From Bacteroidales bacterium (GTDB taxonomy: Bacteria > Bacteroidota > Bacteroidia > Bacteroidales > VadinHA17): DNA of 36,853 nt. The notes under the pieces were generated by a model, which was not told the DNA's origin, searched no databases, and was given only the letters and a program-made list of their open reading frames with translations. This document shows, in pieces, positions 25,526-32,415 of this stretch (its first letter is position 1; every line of letters begins with the position of its first letter). The DNA lies in NCBI GenBank assembly GCA_027067975.1, contig JAMOUS010000178.1, positions 1 to 36,853 of the forward strand, in the 5' to 3' direction. Position numbers and translations under genes: made by a program.

Positions 25526-25571
25526 AGACAAAAGTTTTAGGTTTATGAAATAAGTTAACATAAGGTTACTA

Positions 25572-25603
25572 CAAAGTAAAACAAATTTTTTTTATTTATC
25601 AAA
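25572..25603 (-). promoter_or_regulatory. Candidate promoter of the SusCD operon
   Basis: The minus strand shows TTTG (25600-25603), a 20-bp spacer, then TTACTTTG (25572-25579), one mismatch from TAnnTTTG, about 46 bp before the ATG at 25525. The whole 25526-25758 gap is AT-rich near the gene; I see nothing else recognisable in it. Confidence 0.4.
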
Positions 25604-25758
25604 ACCCAATAGGGCCAAGGATTCCGGGATTTTCACCCACTCTCCCCGGCACACCAGAGAAGAAAAACACATATACCGCTAAGTATCAAGTTATTGCAAT
25701 ATTCATGACAAAAATCAATTTTTATCCAGAAAATTAATATATGCAACAATAGCGGCGG

Positions 25759-27438
25759 TTATAGACGGTCCAGGACATACCGGTGGATATGTTCGGCTTC
25801 TTCGACCGCCCTGTGCCGGAGGGTTTCGGCCTTACGGATCCATTCTTCCTTTTCCCGTTCTTCGAGGCCGGCGGCATTGATCCGTACGTTGAGGCAGGCT
25901 CCTTCGACGGCGGCACGTATGGCAAGGGCTCCCACCCCTGTATCGGAGATCGAATTGGGATTGCCGGTACGGGCCATGGCATCGAGCACTTCCAGTGCTT
26001 TTTCGGCAGTTTCCATCACTTTGTACGGCACTTTTATGGCCCGGAGGGTGGCCTCGTGGATGGCCTGGCCCCTGGCCTCTTTTTCCGCTTCGCTCTTTTT
26101 GGGTAGACCGTAAGCTTCCATAATGGCATTGAACGCCTTGGTATCCTCATCCACCAGGCGCAGCAGTTCGTTCTGGATCTCTTTGCCTTTGACGGCCCAA
26201 TCGGAGAACTCTTCCCAGCGGTCGTCCCAGCCGCGTTTATGCGACGAGAGGTTGGCCACCATCGTTCCGAGGGCGGTGCCGAGGGCACCGATATAAGCCG
26301 ATACCGAGCCGCCGCCGGGGGCGGGCGACTCCGAGGCGGTCTCGTTCATGAACCCTTCCAGGGACTTGTCGACGAGCCGTTTTTCCGGCTTACCCGCCAG
26401 AACATATTCGATGATCTTCTCCTCGGGCTTAAACTCATACAGGTCGTTGAGCCCGAGGGAGAGGACTGCGATACGGATGAGTTCGCTGTCGGGAACCCCC
26501 AGTGAGCGTTTTTGTTTTTTCAGGAAATACTTTCCCGCATCGAGCATGGTCTGCAATGGCACCAGTCCCACCAGCTCGGAGCCTGTGACGCGGAGGCCAC
26601 GGGCCTCCGCCCGGCGGCACACCTCATCGAAAGCCACATGCAGGGGGGTCACCGAAAGGTTGGTCAGGTTCATCGAGATCTGGGCAATGCCGTATTCTTC
26701 GATGTACCAACCGATGGCTTTGACCGCTTTGAGGCTGCCGGGGATCATCACGGGGTTGCCGTCCTTGTCGCGGACGATCTTGCCGGTGAGGGGGTCGCCC
26801 TCCCTTTTCACACGCCCCCGCTCCCGCACATCAAAGGCCACGGCATTGGCTCGCCGGGTGGAGGTCGTGTTGAGGTTCACATTGTATGCCACCAGGAAGT
26901 CGCGCGCCCCCACGACGGTGGCACCGCTCTTCGGGTTGAACTCGGCAGGACCGAAGTCGGGTTTCCATTTCGGATCGGCAAGTTTCTCTTTCAGTCCTTC
27001 ATACTCTCCCGCCCGTATGTTGGCCAGGTTGCGGCGTTCTTCCGTGAAAGCCGCATATTCATAGCAATACACGGGGATCCGCAGCTCCTCTCCTATCCTT
27101 TTGGCAAGCTGCCGGGCATATTCAACCGTCTCTTCCATGGAGATGTTGGCCACCGGCACCAGCGGACATACGTCGGTGGCTCCCATGCGGGGATGTTCGC
27201 CATGGTGGGTGCGCATGTCGATCACCTCGGCGGCTTTCTTCACCGCCCGGAAAGCTGCCTCCACCACAGCCTCCGGCTCCCCGGCAAAGGTAACCACCGT
27301 ACGGTTGGTGGCCTTCCCGGGATCCACGTCCAAAAGCTTCACCCCCGGCACCGCCTCGATCTCTGCGGTGATCTGCCGGATCTTGTCCATATCCCTTCCC
27401 TCACTGAAATTCGGGACGCATTCGATGATCTTGTTCAT
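25759..27438 (-). CDS. ftcD: Glutamate formimidoyltransferase / formimidoyltetrahydrofolate cyclodeaminase (bifunctional FtcD)
   Basis: Moves the formimino group from formiminoglutamate to tetrahydrofolate and then deaminates it to methenyl-THF, the last steps of histidine breakdown in this route. 559 residues. The transferase domain covers about 1-325, with NFSEGRD at the start and MRTHHGEHPRMGATDVCPL including His82, the known catalytic residue in the mammalian enzyme. The cyclodeaminase domain covers about 345-559 (SPAPGGGSVSAYIGALGTAL, DTGVGALAIRAAVEGA). Both activities are fused, as in animals and many Bacteroidota. It is downstream of hutI on the same strand, separated by a 443-bp repeat-filled gap. 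hutH and hutU are not in the window. Confidence 0.95.
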   Translation of the reverse strand: MNKIIECVPNFSEGRDMDKIRQITAEIEAVPGVKLLDVDPGKATNRTVVTFAGEPEAVVEAAFRAVKKAAEVIDMRTHHGEHPRMGATDVCPLVPVANISMEETVEYARQLAKRIGEELRIPVYCYEYAAFTEERRNLANIRAGEYEGLKEKLADPKWKPDFGPAEFNPKSGATVVGARDFLVAYNVNLNTTSTRRANAVAFDVRERGRVKREGDPLTGKIVRDKDGNPVMIPGSLKAVKAIGWYIEEYGIAQISMNLTNLSVTPLHVAFDEVCRRAEARGLRVTGSELVGLVPLQTMLDAGKYFLKKQKRSLGVPDSELIRIAVLSLGLNDLYEFKPEEKIIEYVLAGKPEKRLVDKSLEGFMNETASESPAPGGGSVSAYIGALGTALGTMVANLSSHKRGWDDRWEEFSDWAVKGKEIQNELLRLVDEDTKAFNAIMEAYGLPKKSEAEKEARGQAIHEATLRAIKVPYKVMETAEKALEVLDAMARTGNPNSISDTGVGALAIRAAVEGACLNVRINAAGLEEREKEEWIRKAETLRHRAVEEAEHIHRYVLDRL

Positions 27439-27451
27439 TTGAGTTGTGAGT

Positions 27452-27584
27452 TAGTGAGTATTGAGTATCGAGTATTGAGTATTGAGTATCGAGTATTGAG
27501 TATTGAGTATCGAGTATTGAGTATCGAGTATTGAGTATCGAGTATTGAGTATCGAGTATTGAGTATTGAGTTTTGAATATCGAG
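27452..27584. repeat. 7-bp tandem array B (TATYGAG units) upstream of ftcD
   Basis: About 19 consecutive 7-bp units, nearly all TATTGAG or TATCGAG in an alternating, irregular order; the ends are TAGTGAG and TTTTGAA/TATCGAG. It starts 14 bp from the ftcD start codon, so it would form most of the ftcD 5' UTR if hutI-ftcD are co-transcribed. Confidence 0.93.
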
Positions 27585-27641
27585 TCAGTGACACCCGGCT
27601 TTCGCGAGCCGGAGGCGATGCGAAAGACGCTGGTGGAACTG

Positions 27642-27675
27642 ACCCTGACCGGAGCCGAAGGCGGAGCGTCAGGGT
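27642..27675. repeat. CCCTGAC hairpin, copy 3
   Basis: Outer arms ACCCTGAC/GTCAGGGT match 5682-5715 and 5816-5847. The core reads GGAGCC-GAA-GGC. Orientation is inverted relative to locus D. Confidence 0.8.
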
Positions 27676-27759
27676 ATCGAGTATTGAGTATCGAGTTGAC
27701 AATGCCTGAACCCTTTTATCTTTTTCCTTTTATCTTTTGTCTTGTTTTAGCCTTCCTCG

Positions 27760-27785
27760 TCCGCCGTAGCTTTAGCGAAGGCAGA
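27760..27785. repeat. TCCGCC hairpin, locus B copy 1
   Basis: Arms TCCGCC/GGCAGA (one mismatch from GGCGGA) around an inner GCT-TT-AGC. Directly followed by the 8-bp array 27786-27825. Confidence 0.7.
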
Positions 27786-27825
27786 TCGCATTATCGCTTT
27801 ATCGCCTTATCGCCTTATCGCCTTA
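27786..27825. repeat. 8-bp tandem array (TCGCNTTA units), locus B
   Basis: Five 8-bp units: TCGCATTA, TCGCTTTA, then TCGCCTTA three times. Bounded on both sides by TCCGCC hairpins, the same arrangement as 30941-31020. Confidence 0.85.
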
Positions 27826-27830
27826 TCGCG

Positions 27831-27864
27831 TCCGCCGTAACCCGGTTGACCGGGCGAAGGCGGA
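27831..27864. repeat. TCCGCC hairpin, locus B copy 2
   Basis: Outer arms TCCGCC/GGCGGA with inner arms CCCGG/CCGGG and loop TTGA. The inner arms differ from the other copies but remain self-complementary. Confidence 0.8.
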
Positions 27865-27881
27865 TTTTTGGTTTCAAGACA

Positions 27882-29123
27882 TTAGCATTTGTCTTTTATG
27901 ATCTTCCCGTTGATGATCACCTTCCCGGCATGATCGCTACCGTAGGCATACGGCAGGTATTCATACCCCGGCACGGGACGGGTGATGATCAGATTGGCCT
28001 TTTTCCCCGGGGTGATGCTTCCCATCTCCTCTTCCACGCCCATGGCATAAGCGGCATTGAGGGTGGCGGCGTTGATCGCCTCCTCGGGCAGCATGCGGAG
28101 GCGGATCATCCCCAGCGACATCATCAGTTGCATGTCACCTGCAGGGGAAGAGCCCGGATTGAAGTCGGTAGCCAGGGCGACAGGCAGGCCGGCATCGATC
28201 ATCTTCCGGGCCGGCGGGTCATCGAGGCCCAGGAAAAAAGAGGCGCCCGGCAGGAGGGTCGGCATGGTATCACTCTCTTTCAACAGGGCGATCTCCTCGT
28301 CGCCGGTAAACTCCAAATGATCGACCGAGAGGGCGTCATACTTCACCCCCACCTGCACGCCTCCGGAATAATCCAGCTCATTGGCATGGATCTTGGGCCG
28401 CAGGCCATGCTTCACGCCGGCCATGAGGATGCGGTCGGTCTGTTCCGGTGTGAAGAAGCCGCGGTCGCAAAAGACATCGATAAAGTCGGCCAGTCCTTCG
28501 CCGGCAACGAGGGGGATCATCTCCTGGATGATCAGGTCGACATAGGCATCAGGATCATTGCGGTATTCTGCCGGGAAGGCATGTGCGCCAAGGAAGGTGG
28601 CCCGTATGGTCAGGGGGGTGGACTCCCGCAGGCGGCGGATGACACGCAGCATCTTCAGCTCATCTTCCGTCGAAAGACCGTAGCCGCTCTTGATCTCGAC
28701 AGCCCCGGTTCCGAAGGAGAGGATCTCCTCGATACGGGGGAGGGATTGTTCATAGAGTTCCTCTTCTGAGGTCTCATGGAGGCGCCGCGCCGAATTGAGG
28801 ATCCCGCCGCCGCGGCGGGCGATCTCTTCGTAAGAGAGGCCCATCACCTTATCGCGGTACTCTTTCTCGCGGCTGCCGGCATAAACCAAATGGGTATGCG
28901 GGTCGCAAAAAGCGGGCATCACGACACACCCCGTGGCATCGACCACCTCGTCGCCGCCTGTTCCCGGCAGATCTTGCATGCGGCCGAGATCCACGATCCG
29001 CTCCCCCTCGATGCGCAGGTAGGCATTTTCCAGCAGAGGAAGTTCTTTCATGGCGGCGGCGGCCACCTTGTGCACCTCCGCACCATGGAGCCCCACCAGC
29101 TGTGCAATGTTCACTATCAACAT
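27882..29123 (-). CDS. hutI: Imidazolonepropionase (HutI)
   Basis: Opens the ring of 4-imidazolone-5-propanoate to formiminoglutamate, the substrate of the FtcD downstream. 413 residues, amidohydrolase fold. Metal ligands: His76 and His78 in CDPHTHLVYAGSREKEY; the IRATFLGAHAFP, KIHANELDYSGG and ALATDFNPGSSP segments hold further His/Asp ligands. The frame extends to 29204, but Met at 29123 (MLIVNIAQLVGLHG) is where family similarity begins, so that start is used. It is divergent from the Omp85-like gene across 130 bp and is the first gene of a probable hutI-ftcD unit. Confidence 0.94.
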   Translation of the reverse strand: MLIVNIAQLVGLHGAEVHKVAAAAMKELPLLENAYLRIEGERIVDLGRMQDLPGTGGDEVVDATGCVVMPAFCDPHTHLVYAGSREKEYRDKVMGLSYEEIARRGGGILNSARRLHETSEEELYEQSLPRIEEILSFGTGAVEIKSGYGLSTEDELKMLRVIRRLRESTPLTIRATFLGAHAFPAEYRNDPDAYVDLIIQEMIPLVAGEGLADFIDVFCDRGFFTPEQTDRILMAGVKHGLRPKIHANELDYSGGVQVGVKYDALSVDHLEFTGDEEIALLKESDTMPTLLPGASFFLGLDDPPARKMIDAGLPVALATDFNPGSSPAGDMQLMMSLGMIRLRMLPEEAINAATLNAAYAMGVEEEMGSITPGKKANLIITRPVPGYEYLPYAYGSDHAGKVIINGKIIKDKC

Positions 29124-29190
29124 CCCTGATCTCTCTTCTCCGGGTGCTAAAATAAAAAATATACCCCATTTCCAACCTTTCCGCAAGGGT

Positions 29191-29221
29191 TTTGAAAAAA
29201 TCACATTTTTTCGAACATTTG
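29191..29221 (+). promoter_or_regulatory. Promoter of the Omp85-barrel gene
   Basis: TTTG (29191-29194), a 19-bp spacer, then AACATTTG (29214-29221), one mismatch from TAnnTTTG, 32 bp before the ATG at 29254. This is the best spaced -33/-7 pair in the window. Confidence 0.5.
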
Positions 29222-29253
29222 TACCCTTGACCCGCTAACCTAACTTTACCACC

Positions 29254-30600
29254 ATGAAAAAGAAGCTGCTCATCCTCCTTCTCTCCCTCCCGTTGATGGG
29301 ATTATATGCCCAGGAAGGGACCCAAAAGGGAAAGACGACCGAGGCCATCAAGAAAGGCTGGAACTTCGGGGCCCTGCCGACGATCACTTACGATTCCGAC
29401 CTGGGCTTTCAGTACGGAGGTCTGGTGAACCTTTTCAACTACGGAGATGGCAGTCGTTATCCCAAATATGATCATTCCCTCTATTTTGAGATCTCCCGTT
29501 TCACCAAAGGCAGCGGCATCAACCGTTTCTTTTACGATTCGGACCGTTTGCTTCCGGGGATCCGCACTTCGTTCGATCTGAGTTACATCACCGACCAGAC
29601 GAACCGCTTTTTCGGTTTCAACGGATATGAGACGGTATACAACGAATCGTGGATTGATGATGAGGCGCCCGACTATCATTCGCGGGTCTTTTATGCTTTC
29701 GACCGGCGGATGCTGCGGATTAAACTCGACCTGCAACGCAAGTTCGGAGAGAGCAACCTGGGCTGGGATGCCGGCTTTGCCATCTATCATTTCAAGACGG
29801 GCCCTGTGGACATCGACCGTTTGAACAAGGGCAAATCCCCCGACAAGCAGTTACCCGATACGGCAGGGCTGTACGACCGTTATGTGGAATGGGGGATCAT
29901 CGGGGAGAACGAGGCCGAGGGAGGCTGGGTCAACTACCTGAAAGCCGGGCTGGTGTACGATTCCCGCGACAACGAACCCAACCCCATGAAGGGGATCTGG
30001 ACCGAAGCGACCCTCCAGGTGGCTCCCTCGTTCCTGGGGAACGGCGACTACGCACATGCCAAGATCGCCATCATCCACCGGCAGTACTTCACGCTGGTCA
30101 AAGAGCGCCTGTCCTTTGCGTACCGGGCTGCATACCAGGGGGTGATCGGCGAAGCGCCTTTTTATTCCTATCCCCTGCTGGCCACCACCTTCATGAAAGG
30201 TGCCTATTCCGAAGGACTGGGCGGAGCCAAGACCCTCAGAGGAGTGTTACGCAACCGGGTGGTGGGGAAAGGGATCATTTACGGAAACGCCGAGTTTCGG
30301 TGGAAGTTCACCCGTTTCCGGATGCTCAACCAGAACTGGTACATCGCGCTGAGCGCCTTCTGGGACGCCGGAATGGTCGTACAACGCGTGAAAGTGGACA
30401 CCAGCAAGGTCGTCGTCCCGCCCGGAGAAAATTTCAGCGACTACTTCTCGGGAAAGAAGGACAGCCTGCATAACAGCCTCGGCGCAGGACTGCACTTTGC
30501 CATGAACGAAAACTTCATTATCGCCATCGACTATGGCCGCGCCCTCAACAAACAGGATGGGAAGTCGGGACTGTATATCGGATTGAATTTTCTTTTCTGA
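29254..30600 (+). CDS. Omp85/BamA-superfamily outer-membrane barrel protein without POTRA domains
   Basis: 448 residues: signal peptide (about 1-19, ending LYAQ) followed almost at once by beta-barrel sequence, with no room for POTRA domains. Barrel signatures of the surface-antigen (bacterial surface antigen/Omp85 C-terminal) domain are visible: YDSRDNEPNPMKGIW near residue 235, LGGAKTLRGVLRNRVVGKG near 325 (the LRGV/VRGF-like lid-loop motif), and a C-terminal strand ending in the aromatic residue of LNFLF. It is probably an outer-membrane protein. Its job (insertion, secretion or porin) is unknown. The gene has its own promoter and ends in mosaic repeat locus C. Confidence 0.8.
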   Translation: MKKKLLILLLSLPLMGLYAQEGTQKGKTTEAIKKGWNFGALPTITYDSDLGFQYGGLVNLFNYGDGSRYPKYDHSLYFEISRFTKGSGINRFFYDSDRLLPGIRTSFDLSYITDQTNRFFGFNGYETVYNESWIDDEAPDYHSRVFYAFDRRMLRIKLDLQRKFGESNLGWDAGFAIYHFKTGPVDIDRLNKGKSPDKQLPDTAGLYDRYVEWGIIGENEAEGGWVNYLKAGLVYDSRDNEPNPMKGIWTEATLQVAPSFLGNGDYAHAKIAIIHRQYFTLVKERLSFAYRAAYQGVIGEAPFYSYPLLATTFMKGAYSEGLGGAKTLRGVLRNRVVGKGIIYGNAEFRWKFTRFRMLNQNWYIALSAFWDAGMVVQRVKVDTSKVVVPPGENFSDYFSGKKDSLHNSLGAGLHFAMNENFIIAIDYGRALNKQDGKSGLYIGLNFLF

Positions 30601-30634
30601 GAAAAAAGAAAAGGGGTTCTGTGAAAGTGTCTTA

Positions 30635-30670
30635 AGTGCCTAGAGTACTTGGAGTACTTGGAGTGCCTAG
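30635..30670. repeat. 9-bp tandem array (AGTGCCTAG/AGTACTTGG)
   Basis: Four 9-bp units: AGTGCCTAG, AGTACTTGG, AGTACTTGG, AGTGCCTAG. Related units, inverted and degenerate, occur at 5911-5942. Confidence 0.8.
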
Positions 30671-30696
30671 AGTTGGAAGTTACAAGTGCCTAAAAT

Positions 30697-30754
30697 CAGT
30701 GACACCCGGATTCTGCAAGGCGAAGCCGCAGCGGAATCCGCTGGTGGAACTGAC
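30697..30754. repeat. 58-bp structured element with TCAGT/ACTGA ends
   Basis: Nested inverted repeat. Starting one base before this interval, the paired arms from outside in are TCAGT/ACTGA, CACC/GGTG, GGATTC/GAATCC, GC/GC and GGC/GCC, with a GAA loop. It is nearly identical to the reverse complement of 5845-5904. The copy at 27585-27644 keeps the two outer arm pairs but has CTTTCGC/GCGAAAG inside. Confidence 0.8.
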
Positions 30755-30766
30755 TCGATACTCCAT

Positions 30767-30830
30767 ACTCCGAACTCGATACTAAAAACAGTTGCCTTTT
30801 GCCTTCCTGGCATAGTTCCGAGTTCGGAGT
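30767..30830. repeat. 12-bp inverted repeat made from 7-bp units
   Basis: ACTCCGAACTCG (30767-30778) is the perfect reverse complement of CGAGTTCGGAGT (30819-30830), with a 40-bp spacer. The arms are short runs of the 7-bp unit in opposite orientations. Confidence 0.75.
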
Positions 30831-30914
30831 TCCGAGTATCGAGTTGGGAGTTGACAATGCCTGAACCCTTTTATCTTTTCCCTTTTATCTTTTGTCTTGT
30901 TTTGGCCTTCCTCG

Positions 30915-30940
30915 TCCGCCGTAGCTTTAGCGAAGGCGGA
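30915..30940. repeat. TCCGCC hairpin, locus C copy 1
   Basis: Outer arms TCCGCC/GGCGGA, inner GCT-TT-AGC. Directly followed by the 8-bp array. Confidence 0.8.
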
Positions 30941-31020
30941 TCGCATCATCGCATCATCGCATCATCGCATCATCGCATCATCACTTCATCACTTCATCGC
31001 TTTATCGCTTTATCGCTTTA
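30941..31020. repeat. 8-bp tandem array (TCGCATCA/TCACTTCA/TCGCTTTA), locus C
   Basis: Ten gapless 8-bp units: TCGCATCA five times, TCACTTCA twice, TCGCTTTA three times. It lies between two TCCGCC hairpins. Twice the unit number of the matching array at 27786-27825. Confidence 0.92.
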
Positions 31021-31025
31021 TCGTG

Positions 31026-31051
31026 TCCGCCGGAGCCTTGGCGGAGGCGGA
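31026..31051. repeat. TCCGCC hairpin, locus C copy 2
   Basis: Outer arms TCCGCC/GGCGGA with inner GCC-TT-GGC, different from copy 1 but self-complementary. Confidence 0.8.
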
Positions 31052-31100
31052 TTATCTTTTGTCCTTGTCCTTTTGTCTTTTATCTTGATCGCATCTTTCC

Positions 31101-32369
31101 TTAATGTGCTCCGAGGACAAAGCCGGTGAAGATGCCGAGGTAGTTCCCGATCACATATCCGATGATGCCCGTGGTGAGGCCGGAGATGATCACGTCGCGG
31201 TTGCGGAGGGCCGAAGCCACCACCGGCACAAAAGGCGGGGAATAGATCATGGCCGTGGAGGTGATGATCACCGTATCGGCATCGATGCGGAAGATCATGG
31301 AAAGAAGGATATGGACGAAGAGGGAACCGAAATAGACGAGGCCCACGTACATCAGCAGGTCGAGATATTCCACGTTGATCATCCCCCGCAGGTCGGCCAT
31401 GGAGGAGACCACCAGACAGAAGACGATGATCAGATACATGCCGGCTTGGTAGGTCTTCCGGATGTTGTTCACCCAGGGCACCAAAGAGAGGAGGATGGCC
31501 AGGGTGGTGATGGTCAGGATGACGACGGCCATCATGGCGTTAGGGGGCACGAGCATGCCGAGCGCGCCGCCCACGGCGAAGATGAGCACCGACAGCCCCA
31601 GAGCAATCAGGAGGCGGGGGAAGGTATCCCGGGCGAACATACCCGAATAGTCTTCCATCTCCAGCGCCTCGCGGGTGAGCCGCTCTATTTCGGCCGGGTC
31701 GGTAGAATGATTGAAAGGGGGCAGGAAAAGGAGGAAAACACGCTGGGCGATGGTGAGCAGGAAGAGCAGCGTAATGGCCCCTACGACCAAGTCGGCCGTA
31801 TGGGTCATAATGAAGACCTCTGGATCGACATTAAGGGCTTCCTTGATCGATGCCAGGTTGGGCGTGCCGCCGGAATAGATGCCGATGAGCATGCCGGCGA
31901 TCTTGCCCAGTTCGGGGATCTTGTCGCGAAAGAGGTAGTAACCGGCAAAGACGACCACCACCACGGAGACGAGTGCCAGGATCAGGGAGAGGAAGGTCGT
32001 GCCGGCGAGGCGCAGCCACTTTTTTATGTTCATACTGAACAGCAGGAGGGGGATCGCCAGGGGGATGGTGAGGGTGGTGATCAGATCTTGCACGTGTGCG
32101 ATGCGGTTGCGCAGCAGGTCGTCGGCAGTGATCAATCCCTGTTCGAAGAGGCGTTGTGCCTCGTCGGCAGGCATGGCAACACGCCCCTGCAACAAGTCAT
32201 GAAAAGCTTCGGACGACGCCGGAAGGATACCGGCATTGCCCAGGAACAGGCCCACGGCATAGGCGATGACCACCGCACCGATCTTGCCCATCAAACTGTA
32301 ACGCCGCGTACCATAGATGATCAGGGCCGGAAAAAGGAGGTAGAAGGCCACCAGCAGAGCAATGTACAT
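31101..32369 (-). CDS. DUF819-family multi-pass membrane protein
   Basis: 422 residues, strongly hydrophobic, about ten or more membrane helices. Conserved-looking points: IGIYSGGTPNLASIKEAL in the middle, a PPNAMMAVVILT segment, and a C-terminal half with IITSTAMIYSPPFVPVVASAL and ISGLTTGIIGYVIGNYLGI. The two halves resemble each other in layout (a helix pair with Gly/Ser/Pro-rich breaks), as in inverted-repeat secondary transporters. The family function is not established; a transport role is inferred. The frame opens upstream to 32438, but Met at 32369 begins the first membrane helix. It starts 46 bp after the channel gene on the same strand. Confidence 0.85.
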   Translation of the reverse strand: MYIALLVAFYLLFPALIIYGTRRYSLMGKIGAVVIAYAVGLFLGNAGILPASSEAFHDLLQGRVAMPADEAQRLFEQGLITADDLLRNRIAHVQDLITTLTIPLAIPLLLFSMNIKKWLRLAGTTFLSLILALVSVVVVVFAGYYLFRDKIPELGKIAGMLIGIYSGGTPNLASIKEALNVDPEVFIMTHTADLVVGAITLLFLLTIAQRVFLLFLPPFNHSTDPAEIERLTREALEMEDYSGMFARDTFPRLLIALGLSVLIFAVGGALGMLVPPNAMMAVVILTITTLAILLSLVPWVNNIRKTYQAGMYLIIVFCLVVSSMADLRGMINVEYLDLLMYVGLVYFGSLFVHILLSMIFRIDADTVIITSTAMIYSPPFVPVVASALRNRDVIISGLTTGIIGYVIGNYLGIFTGFVLGAH

Positions 32370-32415
32370 GAGAAAAGGGTTGTATGGTTTCCGGGACGAA
32401 AATAAAAAAATTCTG

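Larger units (their letters stand above)
27439..27881. repeat. Intergenic mosaic repeat locus B (between ftcD and hutI)
   Basis: No gene is seen in this 443-bp gap. Plus-strand order: the 7-bp array (27452-27584), a CAGTGACACC/GGTGGAACTGAC structured element (27585-27644), a CCCTGAC hairpin (27642-27675), a few 7-bp units, a pyrimidine-rich module beginning TGACAATGCCTGAACCC (27697-27759), a TCCGCC hairpin (27760-27785), five 8-bp units (27786-27825), and a second TCCGCC hairpin (27831-27864). The stretch 27696-27790 differs from 30852-30946 at only about three positions. Confidence 0.9.
30601..31100. repeat. Intergenic mosaic repeat locus C (between two convergent genes)
   Basis: No gene is seen in this 500-bp gap. 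Plus-strand order: four 9-bp units (30635-30670), a CAGTGACACC/GGTGGAACTGAC element (30697-30754), 7-bp units in one orientation (30753-30783), a pyrimidine-rich spacer, 7-bp units in the opposite orientation (30814-30856), the TGACAATGCCTGAACCC module (30853-30914), a TCCGCC hairpin (30915-30940), ten 8-bp units (30941-31020), a second TCCGCC hairpin (31026-31051), and more pyrimidine-rich DNA to the stop of the DUF819 gene. Confidence 0.9.

Noticed and set aside
27451-27702. 83-codon minus-strand frame with YSILNTQ-like peptide repeats
   Set aside because: It is just the 7-bp array translated; 7-bp units read through in threes always give a 7-residue pattern. No start context or homology.
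27831-27864. TCCGCC hairpin as an intrinsic terminator
   Set aside because: The T-run follows it on the plus strand, where no gene lies upstream; on the minus strand, where hutI is read, there is no T-run after the stem.
27439-31100. Possible CRISPR arrays in the repeat gaps
   Set aside because: Units are 7-9 bp with no spacers and no cas genes nearby.
30686-31129. 147-codon plus-strand frame through locus C
   Set aside because: Entirely within repeat modules and running into the antisense of the DUF819 gene; the peptide is a read-out of the repeats.
31104-32405. 433-codon plus-strand frame rich in Asp, Glu, His and Gly
   Set aside because: Antisense to the DUF819 membrane protein; the charged composition is what hydrophobic codons give when read backwards.
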